Notes under the pieces: model-generated | What the model was told of the DNA's origin: nothing | Seen by the model: only the letters and a program-made list of their open reading frames with translations | Databases searched by the model: none | Shown: positions 16,519-24,457 of the stretch, piece by piece | Position numbering within the stretch: position 1 is the stretch's first letter | Layout: each line of letters opens with the position of its first letter | IMG/VR virus record: IMGVR_UViG_3300025122_006556 | Location: 1 to 26,663 of that record | Direction: 5' to 3' (one strand) | DNA: 26,663 nucleotides | From: a virus | Made by a program: the position numbers and the translations under genes

Positions 16519-17762
16519 TTTATTTCCTCACAAACTACTCGATTATATTTTGATTTCCAGTTTTTTAACATATCATTGAGCGAATCATGCCACAAGTCAA
16601 TTGTGCGCTGGTACGAAAATTCTTCCTGCACATAAGAACGAACCTTTAGGCTTAATTCTTTCTTTTCTTCGGGAGAAAGCCTATAGAGTTTTGTCAAACC
16701 CTCCCCAATAGCATCGGTAGTACAATAATCTTCGTAAATATAAGGTACGGTCTGAGAACCCACCAACGACGTCAAGTCCACATTTAATGCCACGCCGTTT
16801 TCGGTTCCATCTCTGTGATCGACAACTTGTCTCGTTAGACCTCCAGTTTTAACTGCTAAAATTGGGGTACCAGTCTGCATAGCTTCAAGAGTTGCGAGCC
16901 CAAAACCTTCTGCATAAGAAATATTCACGCAACAATCGGAAATATTGTGAAGCGTATTAATTTTTTCAAAATCGAGCCTATCTCTAGAAAAAACCACAGA
17001 ATCAGAAATTCCTAAATTGTCACAGATTGAAAATAAGTTTGGTCCTTCGGTATCTTCTGGATCGGTGTGTAGTAAAAGCGTTGCCCGGGTGCGCTCCCCT
17101 TCAATCGAATTGGCGTCAAGAAATTTTTTCCATCCAAAAAGTAAATCGCCGGGACGTTTTCGTCGCGCATTTCTATTCATCCAAAAAGCAACAAAATCAT
17201 CTTTTCGTTGATAGCCTAATGCCTTTATTTTTGCGTCCCGACAATCGGTTTCGGATAGAGGATGAAAAACTTCATCGGGAAGTGCGTGCGGAACAAAGTT
17301 TACTTTATCCGGAAATCGAGGGTGAAGCATTTCATATGTCAAATAACTATGACAATTAATTAAATCAGTTGCTTCATAATAGGGTGTATTAAACTCAGGA
17401 TATGGATAGTTATCCCACACATGCCAATACGCAATAGGACATATCTGGTGTATTTCGTCTTCTATTTCCCACAACCAAGTAAAAAACCTGGGATCAGTAA
17501 AAAGTAAAAGTAGATCAGGCTTTTCGGCAGCAAGGGTCTGCCTTATCAAGTCCCGATTTCCAAATCCATCAATCGGCTTAATTATAAAATCGTCATTCAC
17601 GTGGACGACGTCATAATTATTATGTTTTATGGCGGCCCCAAATTGGCGAATTGACCATTCACCCTTTTGAATCAAGCCGTTAATTAAATGACGACTTTGA
17701 ACGCCGACCCCAGACGTACTCAACGCGTGATCAGACAATAACAGTATTTTTTTCTTTTGCAT
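16515..17762 (-). CDS. Glycosyltransferase, GT4-like (GT-B fold)
   Basis: 415 residues. The N-terminal domain has MQKKKILLLSDHALSTSGVG with VQSRHLINGL, the acceptor-side glycine loop. The donor domain has RKRPGDLLFGWKKFL near residue 202 and the EGFGLATLEAMQTGTPILAV signature with the E-x7-E pair at E285 and E293. The ribosome site AGAGGA lies five bases before the ATG. It is the first gene after the longest gap in the window (61 bases) and the first of the five-gene coupled block ending in the coiled-coil protein. It is clearly a paralog by fold of the next glycosyltransferase, but with its own acceptor domain. Confidence 0.9.
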   Translation of the reverse strand: MQKKKILLLSDHALSTSGVGVQSRHLINGLIQKGEWSIRQFGAAIKHNNYDVVHVNDDFIIKPIDGFGNRDLIRQTLAAEKPDLLLLFTDPRFFTWLWEIEDEIHQICPIAYWHVWDNYPYPEFNTPYYEATDLINCHSYLTYEMLHPRFPDKVNFVPHALPDEVFHPLSETDCRDAKIKALGYQRKDDFVAFWMNRNARRKRPGDLLFGWKKFLDANSIEGERTRATLLLHTDPEDTEGPNLFSICDNLGISDSVVFSRDRLDFEKINTLHNISDCCVNISYAEGFGLATLEAMQTGTPILAVKTGGLTRQVVDHRDGTENGVALNVDLTSLVGSQTVPYIYEDYCTTDAIGEGLTKLYRLSPEEKKELSLKVRSYVQEEFSYQRTIDLWHDSLNDMLKNWKSKYNRVVCEEIK

Positions 17763-17823
17763 GCAATTCCTCTAATGCTTAGTGCTCGCCTAGAAAAATT
17801 ACTCCAAAAAGAAGAAACGTAAA

Positions 17824-18660
17824 TTATGTGCAGTACTTTGTGCCATAAAAGGGACAGTATTTACACGAATTTCTATTTTTCAAATAAAACCCCTTTCTAA
17901 CTGTTGACACCATACTTCTCAAAAGCTTTTCGACACGGTCTTCAGTCTTCGGTCCAACCGATACCTTGAATAGGTCGACGTGATCCTTCTTTGCCCCACG
18001 TTTAAGGAGAACAAAGCCACACCCAACATCTTTACAGTCTACATTATTCTTGGCACGCCAGAACTTTTTGTATAACGCAATTTGAGCCTGGACCAAAAAA
18101 TCCCTGCGCTTATAGTTATTCCACCCATAAGCCGGGGCTGTCTTCCAGTCTAACACCCACGTCTTCCTGCCGCCTCGATAATCACACTCTATAACTACGT
18201 CAATAAAGCCCTTAAACGACAGCTCGTCTCCGGGAAGTTTTTCATAAAGTTGTTCCTCGGCAGAAATAAGTGTCCAATTTGGAAAATTTGTCTCCAAAAA
18301 TTCTGGCACATGAACTACAGAGTTCTCTGCCCACTCTAACCAAGTCTCTAACGGTGGAAGAATGCGCGGATCTTCCCCTCGTGAGCGAGCTTTTGTAGTA
18401 AGTCGTTCAATGTACTCGGGCGTATCATATCCCCTTTCAATCCATGCCTTGGTAATATCCGCCTTCAGTTTTTCAACATTTAACTGGCGGGTCTTTAGAT
18501 ACTCTTCTAAACACGCGTGTAACAGCGTGCCATAATCTAAATATTGAGAAACGTCGTCTAAATCAGCACCATCAATGTACCTAAGCTTATGTCGGTACGG
18601 GCATTCCTTCCACGTTCTAATTTCTGAATAGGATACATGAGGTTTATTTGTTGGAAACAT
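17824..18660 (-). CDS. PD-(D/E)XK nuclease, Cas4/RecB-like, with probable Fe-S cluster
   Basis: 278 residues from the ATG at 18660; a TTG six bases earlier is in frame but less likely. Visible motifs: SYSEIRTWKECPYRHKLRYI (residues 10-29), YGTLLHACLEEYL with H48, GFIDVVIE with D154, DWKTA with D171 and K173, and QAQIALYKKF with Q191. These are the ordered motifs of the Cas4/AddB/RecB nuclease family. Four cysteines (C20, C266, C269, C277) match the split Fe-S cluster arrangement, one N-terminal and three in the C-terminal NSCKYCPFYGTKYC. The enzyme likely acts on single-stranded ends in phage replication, recombination or host DNA breakdown. It has no clear ribosome site. It lies between the sugar cassette and the glycosyltransferase-sigma block. 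Confidence 0.9.
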   Translation of the reverse strand: MFPTNKPHVSYSEIRTWKECPYRHKLRYIDGADLDDVSQYLDYGTLLHACLEEYLKTRQLNVEKLKADITKAWIERGYDTPEYIERLTTKARSRGEDPRILPPLETWLEWAENSVVHVPEFLETNFPNWTLISAEEQLYEKLPGDELSFKGFIDVVIECDYRGGRKTWVLDWKTAPAYGWNNYKRRDFLVQAQIALYKKFWRAKNNVDCKDVGCGFVLLKRGAKKDHVDLFKVSVGPKTEDRVEKLLRSMVSTVRKGFYLKNRNSCKYCPFYGTKYCT

Positions 18661-18665
18661 AATCA

Positions 18666-18693
18666 ATTATAATCACAAACTAAAAATTGTACA
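18666..18693 (-). promoter_or_regulatory. Putative sigma-70-like promoter ahead of the nuclease gene
   Basis: On the minus strand a perfect TATAAT (18666-18671) lies 16 bases after TGTACA (18688-18693), which agrees with TTGACA at four of six positions. Transcription would begin at or very near the nuclease ATG, giving a nearly leaderless message; the gene also lacks a good ribosome site. The stretch is A+T rich, so chance occurrence is plausible. Confidence 0.3.
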
Positions 18694-18706
18694 TTTCCGG
18701 TAGGTG

Positions 18707-19096
18707 TCAGTCGCCCTTGATTATCCTATGGCTATCGCTGTCGAAGTGTTGTGTTGAAAATTCAAAAAGTTCGGAATCTTCTAACGCATACATCTGATGT
18801 CGTAAACCGCGATACACATGAAAATTATCACCAGGATTTAAGATAAGTTGTTTTCCTTTTGTGATATCGTCGTCTTCAGAATAGTAGACAATCATTTTAC
18901 CGGACTGCAAATAAAATACTTCATCCTTTAACTTATGTTTGTGCCATGAGCAGCGCTTACCCTTCTTGAAGAAGAGAAGCTTACCACAATACTCTGGGCC
19001 ATTGCAGATCCAGCGCTCCCAACCCCACCCTTTTTCAACATGCTTCATTGGAAGTTCCGTGTTTCTTGGCAGAAATCTTTTTTCCTGTTCACTCAT
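18707..19096 (-). CDS. Cupin, mannose-6-phosphate-isomerase-like
   Basis: 129 residues forming a single cupin. The first cupin motif is WHKHKLKDEVFYLQSGKMIV, with H52, H54 and E59 as likely metal ligands; the second motif is PGDNFHVYRGLRHQM with H93 or H100. The N-terminal KHVEKGWGWERWICN and YCGKLLFFKKGKR are typical of small phosphomannose-isomerase-like cupins. A sugar isomerase or sugar-phosphate binding role fits the cassette, but many such stand-alone cupins have no known substrate. It does not resemble RmlC or the FdtA-type ketoisomerases in its core motifs. The start overlaps the HAD gene by eight bases. Confidence 0.85.
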   Translation of the reverse strand: MSEQEKRFLPRNTELPMKHVEKGWGWERWICNGPEYCGKLLFFKKGKRCSWHKHKLKDEVFYLQSGKMIVYYSEDDDITKGKQLILNPGDNFHVYRGLRHQMYALEDSELFEFSTQHFDSDSHRIIKGD

Positions 19097-19424
19097 TGTT
19101 CATACCTTCTTCAAAAAATTCGAGGTCGTGTACAGCCTTGTCATCGACGTAAATATCGCCTGCCGGCTTTCCTAAAAACAACTGATGGAATTTTACGCCC
19201 CAAGACTCAAGCTGAGTCTTTGTCATTTCATAAAATGCCGTGTGGGCGTATGCCGCTGAATTGCCAGATCTCCCCATGCCCCGGGCAGTTTGAAATATTA
19301 CTGTGTGGCCGGCATCGTAGAGCGCGTTAACCACCGTTATCCGCTTAGCAATTGGAGATGCATTGTCATAATCGCTATCACGACTATCACAAATTGTCCC
19401 ATCAATATCGAAAACGTATACCAC
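19089..19424 (-). CDS. HAD-superfamily phosphatase, small
   Basis: 111 residues with a GTG start at 19424 that shares one base with the upstream TAG. The three HAD motifs are present: FDIDGT with nucleophile D6 and acid D8, FQTARG with T46, and the K86 ... YVDDKA with D94-D95 motif. There is almost no cap domain, as in small sugar-phosphate or capsule-biosynthesis phosphatases. It would remove phosphate from a sugar-phosphate intermediate; the substrate is unknown. The partial protein at the right edge has the same YIDDKA ending, so the cassette carries two such enzymes. Confidence 0.85.
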   Translation of the reverse strand: MVYVFDIDGTICDSRDSDYDNASPIAKRITVVNALYDAGHTVIFQTARGMGRSGNSAAYAHTAFYEMTKTQLESWGVKFHQLFLGKPAGDIYVDDKAVHDLEFFEEGMNNE

Positions 19425-20278
19425 TACTCATCGTGCTCCGAAACAGCACCTTTTATACGACCCCAATCCAAGTCGGTCCTGACACTCATGTTTCTTTGCC
19501 ACACGGCGCCCAACACGTGAGCATCCATGTCGATATCATTACAAAAACCCATAAAGGCGTTTATGTCTTTTGGAAAACACTTTCCTCCAAATCCATAATC
19601 ACCATCGTGACCAGGCACATCAATATGAGAATTTCCAATCCGGCCGTCGGCCATAAAACCCTCCATTATCTTATCCCAATCGCAACCAATTTTAGACGCC
19701 ACTAAAAACATTTCGTTCATATACGAAATCTTAGTTGCGAAAAAACAGTTACACATATATTTGATAAATTCTGCGGAGGCTTCATCTGTTTCAATAACCT
19801 TTGTATATGGAAATCTATCATGGTAAAGCTCGGCCACCATTCGTGTATCGTCTGAATTACCACCAAGAACTATTCGAGACGCATTAATAAAATCTAAATT
19901 TGCCGATCTTTCAGTTAAAAATTCAGGATTAAACACAATTCGTAAATTGGGATACCTGTCCACGTACTGGGCGGTTGTCCCGGGAATTACTGTCGACTTT
20001 ATCACAAAAATAGTTTCATCGTATGATAAGTGGGATAAACTCACAATATCATTAAATACCGAATCTAAAATAGATAGATCAATTTTCCCGCCGGTTACGT
20101 GTTGCATGGGAGTCGGTACGGAAATAAAGATAAAGTTAGAACTGGCCAGCGTTTCTTCTAGCGTGTGAATTGATTTTCTTGGATCTTTGTCGAAAACTTT
20201 AACATTCGCATGCAGAGCAAATCCAGCTGCAATTGCCGAGCCAACAAATCCATTACCAATAATTCCAATATTTTTCAT
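19424..20278 (-). CDS. UDP-glucose/GDP-mannose dehydrogenase-like protein lacking the C-terminal domain
   Basis: 284 residues, versus about 390-450 for the family. The NAD-binding loop GIIGNGFVGSAIAAGF opens the protein, followed by FDKDPRK, SVPTPM, IKSTVIPGTT, FNPEFLTERSANLDF, KYMCNCFFATKISYMNE and the catalytic GFGGKCFPKD with C234. These cover the NAD domain and central helical domain. The usual C-terminal sugar-nucleotide-binding Rossmann domain is absent; the protein ends about 50 residues after the catalytic cysteine. It may therefore be inactive on UDP-sugars, act on a smaller substrate or need a partner. The stop is followed by one shared base with the HAD start, so no frameshift is seen that would restore a longer product. 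Confidence 0.85.
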   Translation of the reverse strand: MKNIGIIGNGFVGSAIAAGFALHANVKVFDKDPRKSIHTLEETLASSNFIFISVPTPMQHVTGGKIDLSILDSVFNDIVSLSHLSYDETIFVIKSTVIPGTTAQYVDRYPNLRIVFNPEFLTERSANLDFINASRIVLGGNSDDTRMVAELYHDRFPYTKVIETDEASAEFIKYMCNCFFATKISYMNEMFLVASKIGCDWDKIMEGFMADGRIGNSHIDVPGHDGDYGFGGKCFPKDINAFMGFCNDIDMDAHVLGAVWQRNMSVRTDLDWGRIKGAVSEHDE

Positions 20279-20280
20279 AA

Positions 20281-21123
20281 TTAAAGAGTCCTGATTGCAC
20301 TTATGACGTCTGCAGGTTCCGGATCAAACCCATCCACCATATGTGATTTGACACAAAATGGATTCCAGGTATTTTTATATCTGGCAAAATTTTGGCGAGG
20401 ATTACTTGTCCACCATACCTGGGGACATCCTGAGAGGGCTGCAAGATGCAGGGGACCTGACGAAGGACCGACTATACACTTTGCAGAACGCATTAAACCT
20501 GTAACAAACTCAAGCTCCATACCACGATAATCAGTTGCACCTTCGATCAACAGCGAACTGTTTTCTTCTCCAATACATGCAACAGTAAAATTTGATTTGA
20601 GTACTCGCGCAGTGTCATTCCACTTTTGTTGATTCCAGTTATCTATTTCTCTAATTTTTCTATTTCTGGCATGAATTAATATATCAGCGCGTTGGCCTTG
20701 AGAATCACCTTGGTACACCCGGTATTCGGGGATAATTTCGCCGACGCTTTGAATCGATACGGGGGCGCGCCAGTGATCATAGGGTGGATTTCCAATCTTT
20801 GTGGGACCAATCCAATCCCATGTATACGAGCGCAAAACATCCAGTGAAACTGTTGCGGTAAGAAATTCCTGGGCGTTAAAATTCGTCACCGCAGTGTTTG
20901 TGTGCGAATCCACTATTCCCGATGAGTCCGGAGCAAAAGGAACATAGATATTGCAGAAATCCGAATAAAGATAAGAATTTCCTGGACGACTTATTACAAC
21001 ACAAAAATCATATCTTCTAGAAAGTGATCTACAATAAGCTTGCCACGCAAATAGCTCCCAACCAAACTCGCCAACCCATGGCCCAAAAATAACGCCTTGC
21101 TTATTCAACGATGCTTCATTCAT
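20281..21123 (-). CDS. GT9/heptosyltransferase-like glycosyltransferase
   Basis: 280 residues. The C-terminal donor region has IVGPSSGPLHLAALSGCPQV (residues 217-236), the signature of GT9 and related GT-B enzymes, in which the serine/histidine pair binds the nucleotide sugar. The N-terminus (GVIFGPWVGEFGWELFAWQA) is an unusual variant in which a GEFGWEL replaces the usual glycine-rich GD.ill loop. A central ADILIHARNRKIREIDNW marks the domain boundary. The ribosome site is weak. GT9 enzymes commonly add heptose or other sugars to lipopolysaccharide core, which would fit modification of host envelope, but the acceptor cannot be read from sequence. Confidence 0.75.
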   Translation of the reverse strand: MNEASLNKQGVIFGPWVGEFGWELFAWQAYCRSLSRRYDFCVVISRPGNSYLYSDFCNIYVPFAPDSSGIVDSHTNTAVTNFNAQEFLTATVSLDVLRSYTWDWIGPTKIGNPPYDHWRAPVSIQSVGEIIPEYRVYQGDSQGQRADILIHARNRKIREIDNWNQQKWNDTARVLKSNFTVACIGEENSSLLIEGATDYRGMELEFVTGLMRSAKCIVGPSSGPLHLAALSGCPQVWWTSNPRQNFARYKNTWNPFCVKSHMVDGFDPEPADVISAIRTL

Positions 21124-21160
21124 TCATTCATACCATACAACTTTTAAAAAACATGTACAA

Positions 21161-22039
21161 TCACGCAAGTGACAGGATTCCCGCAATGTGAACGATTTGC
21201 TTTGCCCAATTATCCCTGCTGTACTTTTGCACCTCGCAAAAACCGGCATTTGCAATTTCACTGCAAAGTTTCGGATTTGACAAATAGAAATCAATCTTTG
21301 AATTGAGATCGTCGATATCTTTGTAGATTACCAAATGTTTTCCATCGTCAAACATTTCCTCTCTCCCTTCCCAGTCGTCTGAAAGCAGAAAACCTCCGGC
21401 ACCCAAAATCTTGTAAATGCGATCAGAGGCTCCCGATGTCGTACAAAAATTTAAATTAATCTTACTTCGACTTACGATTTCAGAATGAACCTCACCAAAC
21501 GCATCAGAAAAAACGGAAACGTTACGTGAAACACGTGATAATCTCTCAGCTCGATCGCTGTGCAAACTGCCGATAAACGAAATGTCAATATTTTTCTCTA
21601 AATCTTTTGGGTATTCTAAATTAGAATCAAAACCATCTGGCACCTGGAACGTGTTTTTGTTATAGCTTTTTGCAAAATGCATTACATTATTCTTGTCACA
21701 GCAAACAAAATGAGAAATACTTGTCATGTCAATAAATTCTTGTGTTTGAAACGTTTTTAATGGATCTGGAAACCAGTAACAAACTTGAGCTGTCTTTTTA
21801 CATTCTCGAAAAACATCCAAAGAAATGGTATTACATTTTGCGAAAATAACAAGATCTGCATTGTTGTGTCTGCACATGTCCACCAATTCCAAATCCCGAT
21901 TTTGAACTCCTATTCTAGAAGCCCGGATTCGATAGTTGTATCGAATAACGGTATGACCTAATTTTTCAAGTCCAACAGCCTGGGACGTATTTGACGAAAC
22001 ACCTCCCGCGTCAAAGACTGCAACAAATAGAATCTTCAT
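21161..22039 (-). CDS. Glycosyltransferase, CgeB/DUF3880-like (GT-B fold)
   Basis: 292 residues from the ATG at 22039, chosen because GGAGGA ends seven bases before it; an in-frame ATG eighteen bases upstream has no such site. The N-terminal MKILFVAVFDAGGVSSNTSQ and C-terminal ASDRIYKILGAGGFLLSDDW with EGREEMFDDGKHLVIY match the glycosyltransferase group often named CgeB or glycosyl transferase group 1-like. FQVPDGFDSN and DISFIGSLHSDR are typical inner motifs. Donor and acceptor are unknown. Confidence 0.82.
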   Translation of the reverse strand: MKILFVAVFDAGGVSSNTSQAVGLEKLGHTVIRYNYRIRASRIGVQNRDLELVDMCRHNNADLVIFAKCNTISLDVFRECKKTAQVCYWFPDPLKTFQTQEFIDMTSISHFVCCDKNNVMHFAKSYNKNTFQVPDGFDSNLEYPKDLEKNIDISFIGSLHSDRAERLSRVSRNVSVFSDAFGEVHSEIVSRSKINLNFCTTSGASDRIYKILGAGGFLLSDDWEGREEMFDDGKHLVIYKDIDDLNSKIDFYLSNPKLCSEIANAGFCEVQKYSRDNWAKQIVHIAGILSLA

Positions 22040-22046
22040 TATTATT

Positions 22047-22052
22047 TCCTCC
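22047..22052 (-). promoter_or_regulatory. Ribosome binding site that fixes the start at 22039
   Basis: GGAGGA on the minus strand, seven bases before the ATG of the CgeB-like glycosyltransferase. It is the strongest Shine-Dalgarno match seen in the window and overrules the earlier ATG at 22057. Confidence 0.75.
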
Positions 22053-22062
22053 ATCAAAAATG

Positions 22063-22770
22063 CTAACCATACATGATCCCATAATCAAATTTAGCTTGCT
22101 CTAATTTATTCGTAAATTGCCCTTTATCGAAAACGCCATTGCCTGCATAATGAATAATGTGTGAATCAAATCGATTTGGATTTCCATTCCAAGGCTCAGA
22201 AAACATTGTCATATGATTCCAGCGATAAGAAAGCTGTTTAACCTTGACGTCGTATTTTTTAATTAGATAACCGATGTGTACGTCATCGGTACCCCACTCG
22301 GTAAAATATTGATCGTTAATTGGGCGGTAAATTTTTCGATGCTCCCGAGAAGTTACAAAAACGCCAGTGTTTATATATCCTTGGTTCCAATCGATAAACC
22401 CAAATTGCTTTTGTGCTTCAACGAGACACTGTCTCCGCCACTGCTGCCGAGAGCCAACGTCTTCATAAATTGTTCCAACATGATCAGCTGGTACGTGTTC
22501 AAAAAGATTGGGACAATCTGGAGTGAGCAGCATGTCGTTATCGAAATGAATAATTCGATCATACTGTTCATGCAAGTTATAGTGTTCCATAATGCGGTAC
22601 TGGTAAACTCCATTACCGATACCACCACTTGCTTCGGGAACATTTAGGGATTCACCTAATACCTCAAAATCGGCTCCATATCGATGAGCATATTTTTCTA
22701 ATATTGGATGAGTCAGCTCGGCCCAATCGCTGACAGTCTCATCTGACCTGGTGGTTACTAACAGCTTCAT
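22063..22770 (-). CDS. GT-A fold glycosyltransferase (GT8-like)
   Basis: 235 residues from the ATG at 22770, chosen because AGGAGA lies six bases before it; a longer frame reaching 22854 overlaps the previous gene and adds 28 unlikely residues. The N-terminus MKLLVTTRSDETVSDWAELT is followed by YDRIIHFDNDMLLTPDCPNL, in which D77-N78-D79 is the metal-binding DxD motif, and GYINTGVFVTSREHRKIY, the 'N.GV' motif of GT8-like and related nucleotide-diphospho-sugar transferases. SHIIHYAG near the C-terminus supplies the usual third metal ligand histidine. Transfers a sugar to an unknown acceptor. Confidence 0.82.
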   Translation of the reverse strand: MKLLVTTRSDETVSDWAELTHPILEKYAHRYGADFEVLGESLNVPEASGGIGNGVYQYRIMEHYNLHEQYDRIIHFDNDMLLTPDCPNLFEHVPADHVGTIYEDVGSRQQWRRQCLVEAQKQFGFIDWNQGYINTGVFVTSREHRKIYRPINDQYFTEWGTDDVHIGYLIKKYDVKVKQLSYRWNHMTMFSEPWNGNPNRFDSHIIHYAGNGVFDKGQFTNKLEQAKFDYGIMYG

Positions 22771-22776
22771 TTTTAT

Positions 22777-22782
22777 TCTCCT
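22777..22782 (-). promoter_or_regulatory. Ribosome binding site that fixes the start at 22770
   Basis: AGGAGA six bases before the ATG of the GT-A glycosyltransferase, directly after the stop of the nucleotidylyltransferase gene. Confidence 0.7.
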
Positions 22783-22783
22783 A

Positions 22784-23503
22784 TTACTCGTTGTATAGCA
22801 GCATGTTTGTTGCATGATACGAACCCATAGTACCAGCATCAGCCCATCTGTCATTTAAAACGGCAAAATCACAACTATTTTTTTCTATAAAAACATTATT
22901 GATCGTTGTTATCTCGTATTCTCCCCGAGCCGAAGGAGATGTCTCCTCGATAACGTCAAAAACTTTGTTTGTGTAGAAATAGATACCCACACATGCTAAA
23001 TTAGTCTTTGGTTTTTTTGGTTTTTCTTCAATTTTGACTATTTTGTCATCATTGAAAATTCCAACTCCATATCTGGTTGGGTCAGAAACATGTTTAAAAA
23101 ATAACATACAATCATTAGTACTGTTTAAAAACGTCTCAATGAGAGGAGCTAATTTCTCTTTAAAAATATTATCTCCCAACACCACAACACAAGACGATGT
23201 GCCGACGAATCCTCTACACAACCTCAGTGCGCCGGCGATTCCATCAGGACGATCCTGAACCTTGTACGTAAATGAACACCCATATTCTGCTCCACTCCCA
23301 AGAAGCGACATAATACTTCCACAATGTTCTACACCTGTTACAATCATAATATCTTTAATACCTGCACTGACGAGTGCTCGAATTGGATGATATATCATTG
23401 GTTCTCCGCCAAGCGGAAGAAGATGCTTATTTGTCACTTTCGTAAGCGGAAGAAGTCTACTCCCTAATCCTCCGGCCAAAACTATACCCTTAATATCTTT
23501 CAT
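22784..23503 (-). CDS. rmlA: Sugar-1-phosphate nucleotidylyltransferase, RmlA-like short form
   Basis: 239 residues from the ATG at 23503, which overlaps the end of rmlB by 14 bases. It would join dTTP (or another NTP) to a sugar 1-phosphate, the first step to dTDP-sugars. The nucleotide loop LAGGLGSRLLPLTKVTNKHL (residues 9-28), YKVQDRPDGIAGAL, VVLGDNIF with metal ligand D111, KIEEKPKKPKTNLACVGIYF and ARGEYEITTINNVF are all present in order. It lacks the extra C-terminal helices of E. coli RmlA (about 290 residues) and so belongs to the short group. The neighbour RmlB supports a dTDP-glucose product. Confidence 0.88.
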   Translation of the reverse strand: MKDIKGIVLAGGLGSRLLPLTKVTNKHLLPLGGEPMIYHPIRALVSAGIKDIMIVTGVEHCGSIMSLLGSGAEYGCSFTYKVQDRPDGIAGALRLCRGFVGTSSCVVVLGDNIFKEKLAPLIETFLNSTNDCMLFFKHVSDPTRYGVGIFNDDKIVKIEEKPKKPKTNLACVGIYFYTNKVFDVIEETSPSARGEYEITTINNVFIEKNSCDFAVLNDRWADAGTMGSYHATNMLLYNE

Positions 23504-24443
23504 GATACCACTCAACTGTTTTCTTTATTCCTTGATCGAACGCAACCTTAGGAGTCCAATTTAATTTTTCCACAATCTTCGTATTATCGATCGCATAACG
23601 ATAGTCATGCCCTGCTCTATCTTTAACATGCTCAACACAGTTGGCAGACTGCACACCAAGCTCATCGCAAATAATTTCAATAACATCAACATTTCTTTTT
23701 TCACAATTTGCACCGATACAATATGTTTCGCCTAATTCTCCGGTGGTCAATACCGACCAGATGCCATCGCAGTGATCTTGCACATAAATCCAATCTCTGA
23801 CATTCGTGCCGCTTCCGTAGAGAGGAATCTTCTTTCCGGCTAAGATCGAATTTATTATTATCGGAATCAATTTTTCGTTATGTTGTCTTGGTCCATAATT
23901 GTTAGAACAGTTAGAAATTGTCGCGGGTAATCCATAAGTGTGAAAATATGCTTTAACTAGAAAATCAGAAGATGCCTTTGATGCTGAATATGGATTGCGT
24001 GGATCATAAGACGTTAATTCATGGAATTTTCCTGAATTTCCTAATTCGCCATAAACCTCATCGGTCGAAACATGATGAAATCTCTTTACCTTTAATTGAC
24101 GAGCCGCCCTGAGCAAATTAAATGTGCCCACTATGTTGCTTTCTATAAACGCAGAAGGATCCAAGATGGAATTGTCAACATGACTTTCGGCTGCCAAGTG
24201 AACTATGTGGGTAATTTCATGACGCGTCAAAACATCAAGTACACGATGAGAATCACACAAATTTACGTTCTCAAAAATATATTTTTCATTATGTACAAAA
24301 TCGCTGGTATTCTCAAGATTTCCAGCATATGTGAGAGCATCTAAGTTCACAACTTTAGATACCTTACTTTGCTTTGTACGCAAAATCATCTCTATAAAGT
24401 TAGACCCTATAAAACCACAACCACCTGTAACCAGCAAATTCAC
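23490..24443 (-). CDS. rmlB: dTDP-glucose 4,6-dehydratase
   Basis: 317 residues with a GTG start at 24443; AAGGA lies 11 bases before it. It converts dTDP-glucose to dTDP-4-keto-6-deoxyglucose using NAD. Short-chain dehydrogenase fold: NAD loop TGGCGFIGSNF (residues 6-16), NLDALTYAGNL, HLAAESHVDNSI, HVSTDEVYGE with T127-D128-E129, PYSASKASSD with Y152 and K156, and NNYGPRQHNEKLIP. The T-D-E triad separates dehydratases from plain epimerases. The protein is slightly shorter than E. coli RmlB (361) but complete. RmlC and RmlD are not in the window, so the product is probably not simply dTDP-rhamnose unless the host supplies them. Confidence 0.93.
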   Translation of the reverse strand: MNLLVTGGCGFIGSNFIEMILRTKQSKVSKVVNLDALTYAGNLENTSDFVHNEKYIFENVNLCDSHRVLDVLTRHEITHIVHLAAESHVDNSILDPSAFIESNIVGTFNLLRAARQLKVKRFHHVSTDEVYGELGNSGKFHELTSYDPRNPYSASKASSDFLVKAYFHTYGLPATISNCSNNYGPRQHNEKLIPIIINSILAGKKIPLYGSGTNVRDWIYVQDHCDGIWSVLTTGELGETYCIGANCEKRNVDVIEIICDELGVQSANCVEHVKDRAGHDYRYAIDNTKIVEKLNWTPKVAFDQGIKKTVEWYHERY

Positions 24444-24457
24444 GATAGTTTCATTCC

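Noticed and set aside
17763-17823. Possible terminator or small gene in the longest gap
   Set aside because: Only 61 bases; I found no stable hairpin followed by a T-run on the minus strand and no frame beyond the ribosome site of the next gene.
18707-19096. Cupin as RmlC or FdtA-type enzyme of the dTDP-sugar pathway
   Set aside because: Its motifs (GWGWE, HKHKLKDEVFYLQSG) match small phosphomannose-isomerase-like cupins; RmlC and FdtA signatures are not seen.
22771-22854. Extension of the GT-A glycosyltransferase to an upstream ATG at 22854
   Set aside because: It would overlap the nucleotidylyltransferase by 71 bases and add residues without family likeness; a good AGGAGA supports the start at 22770.
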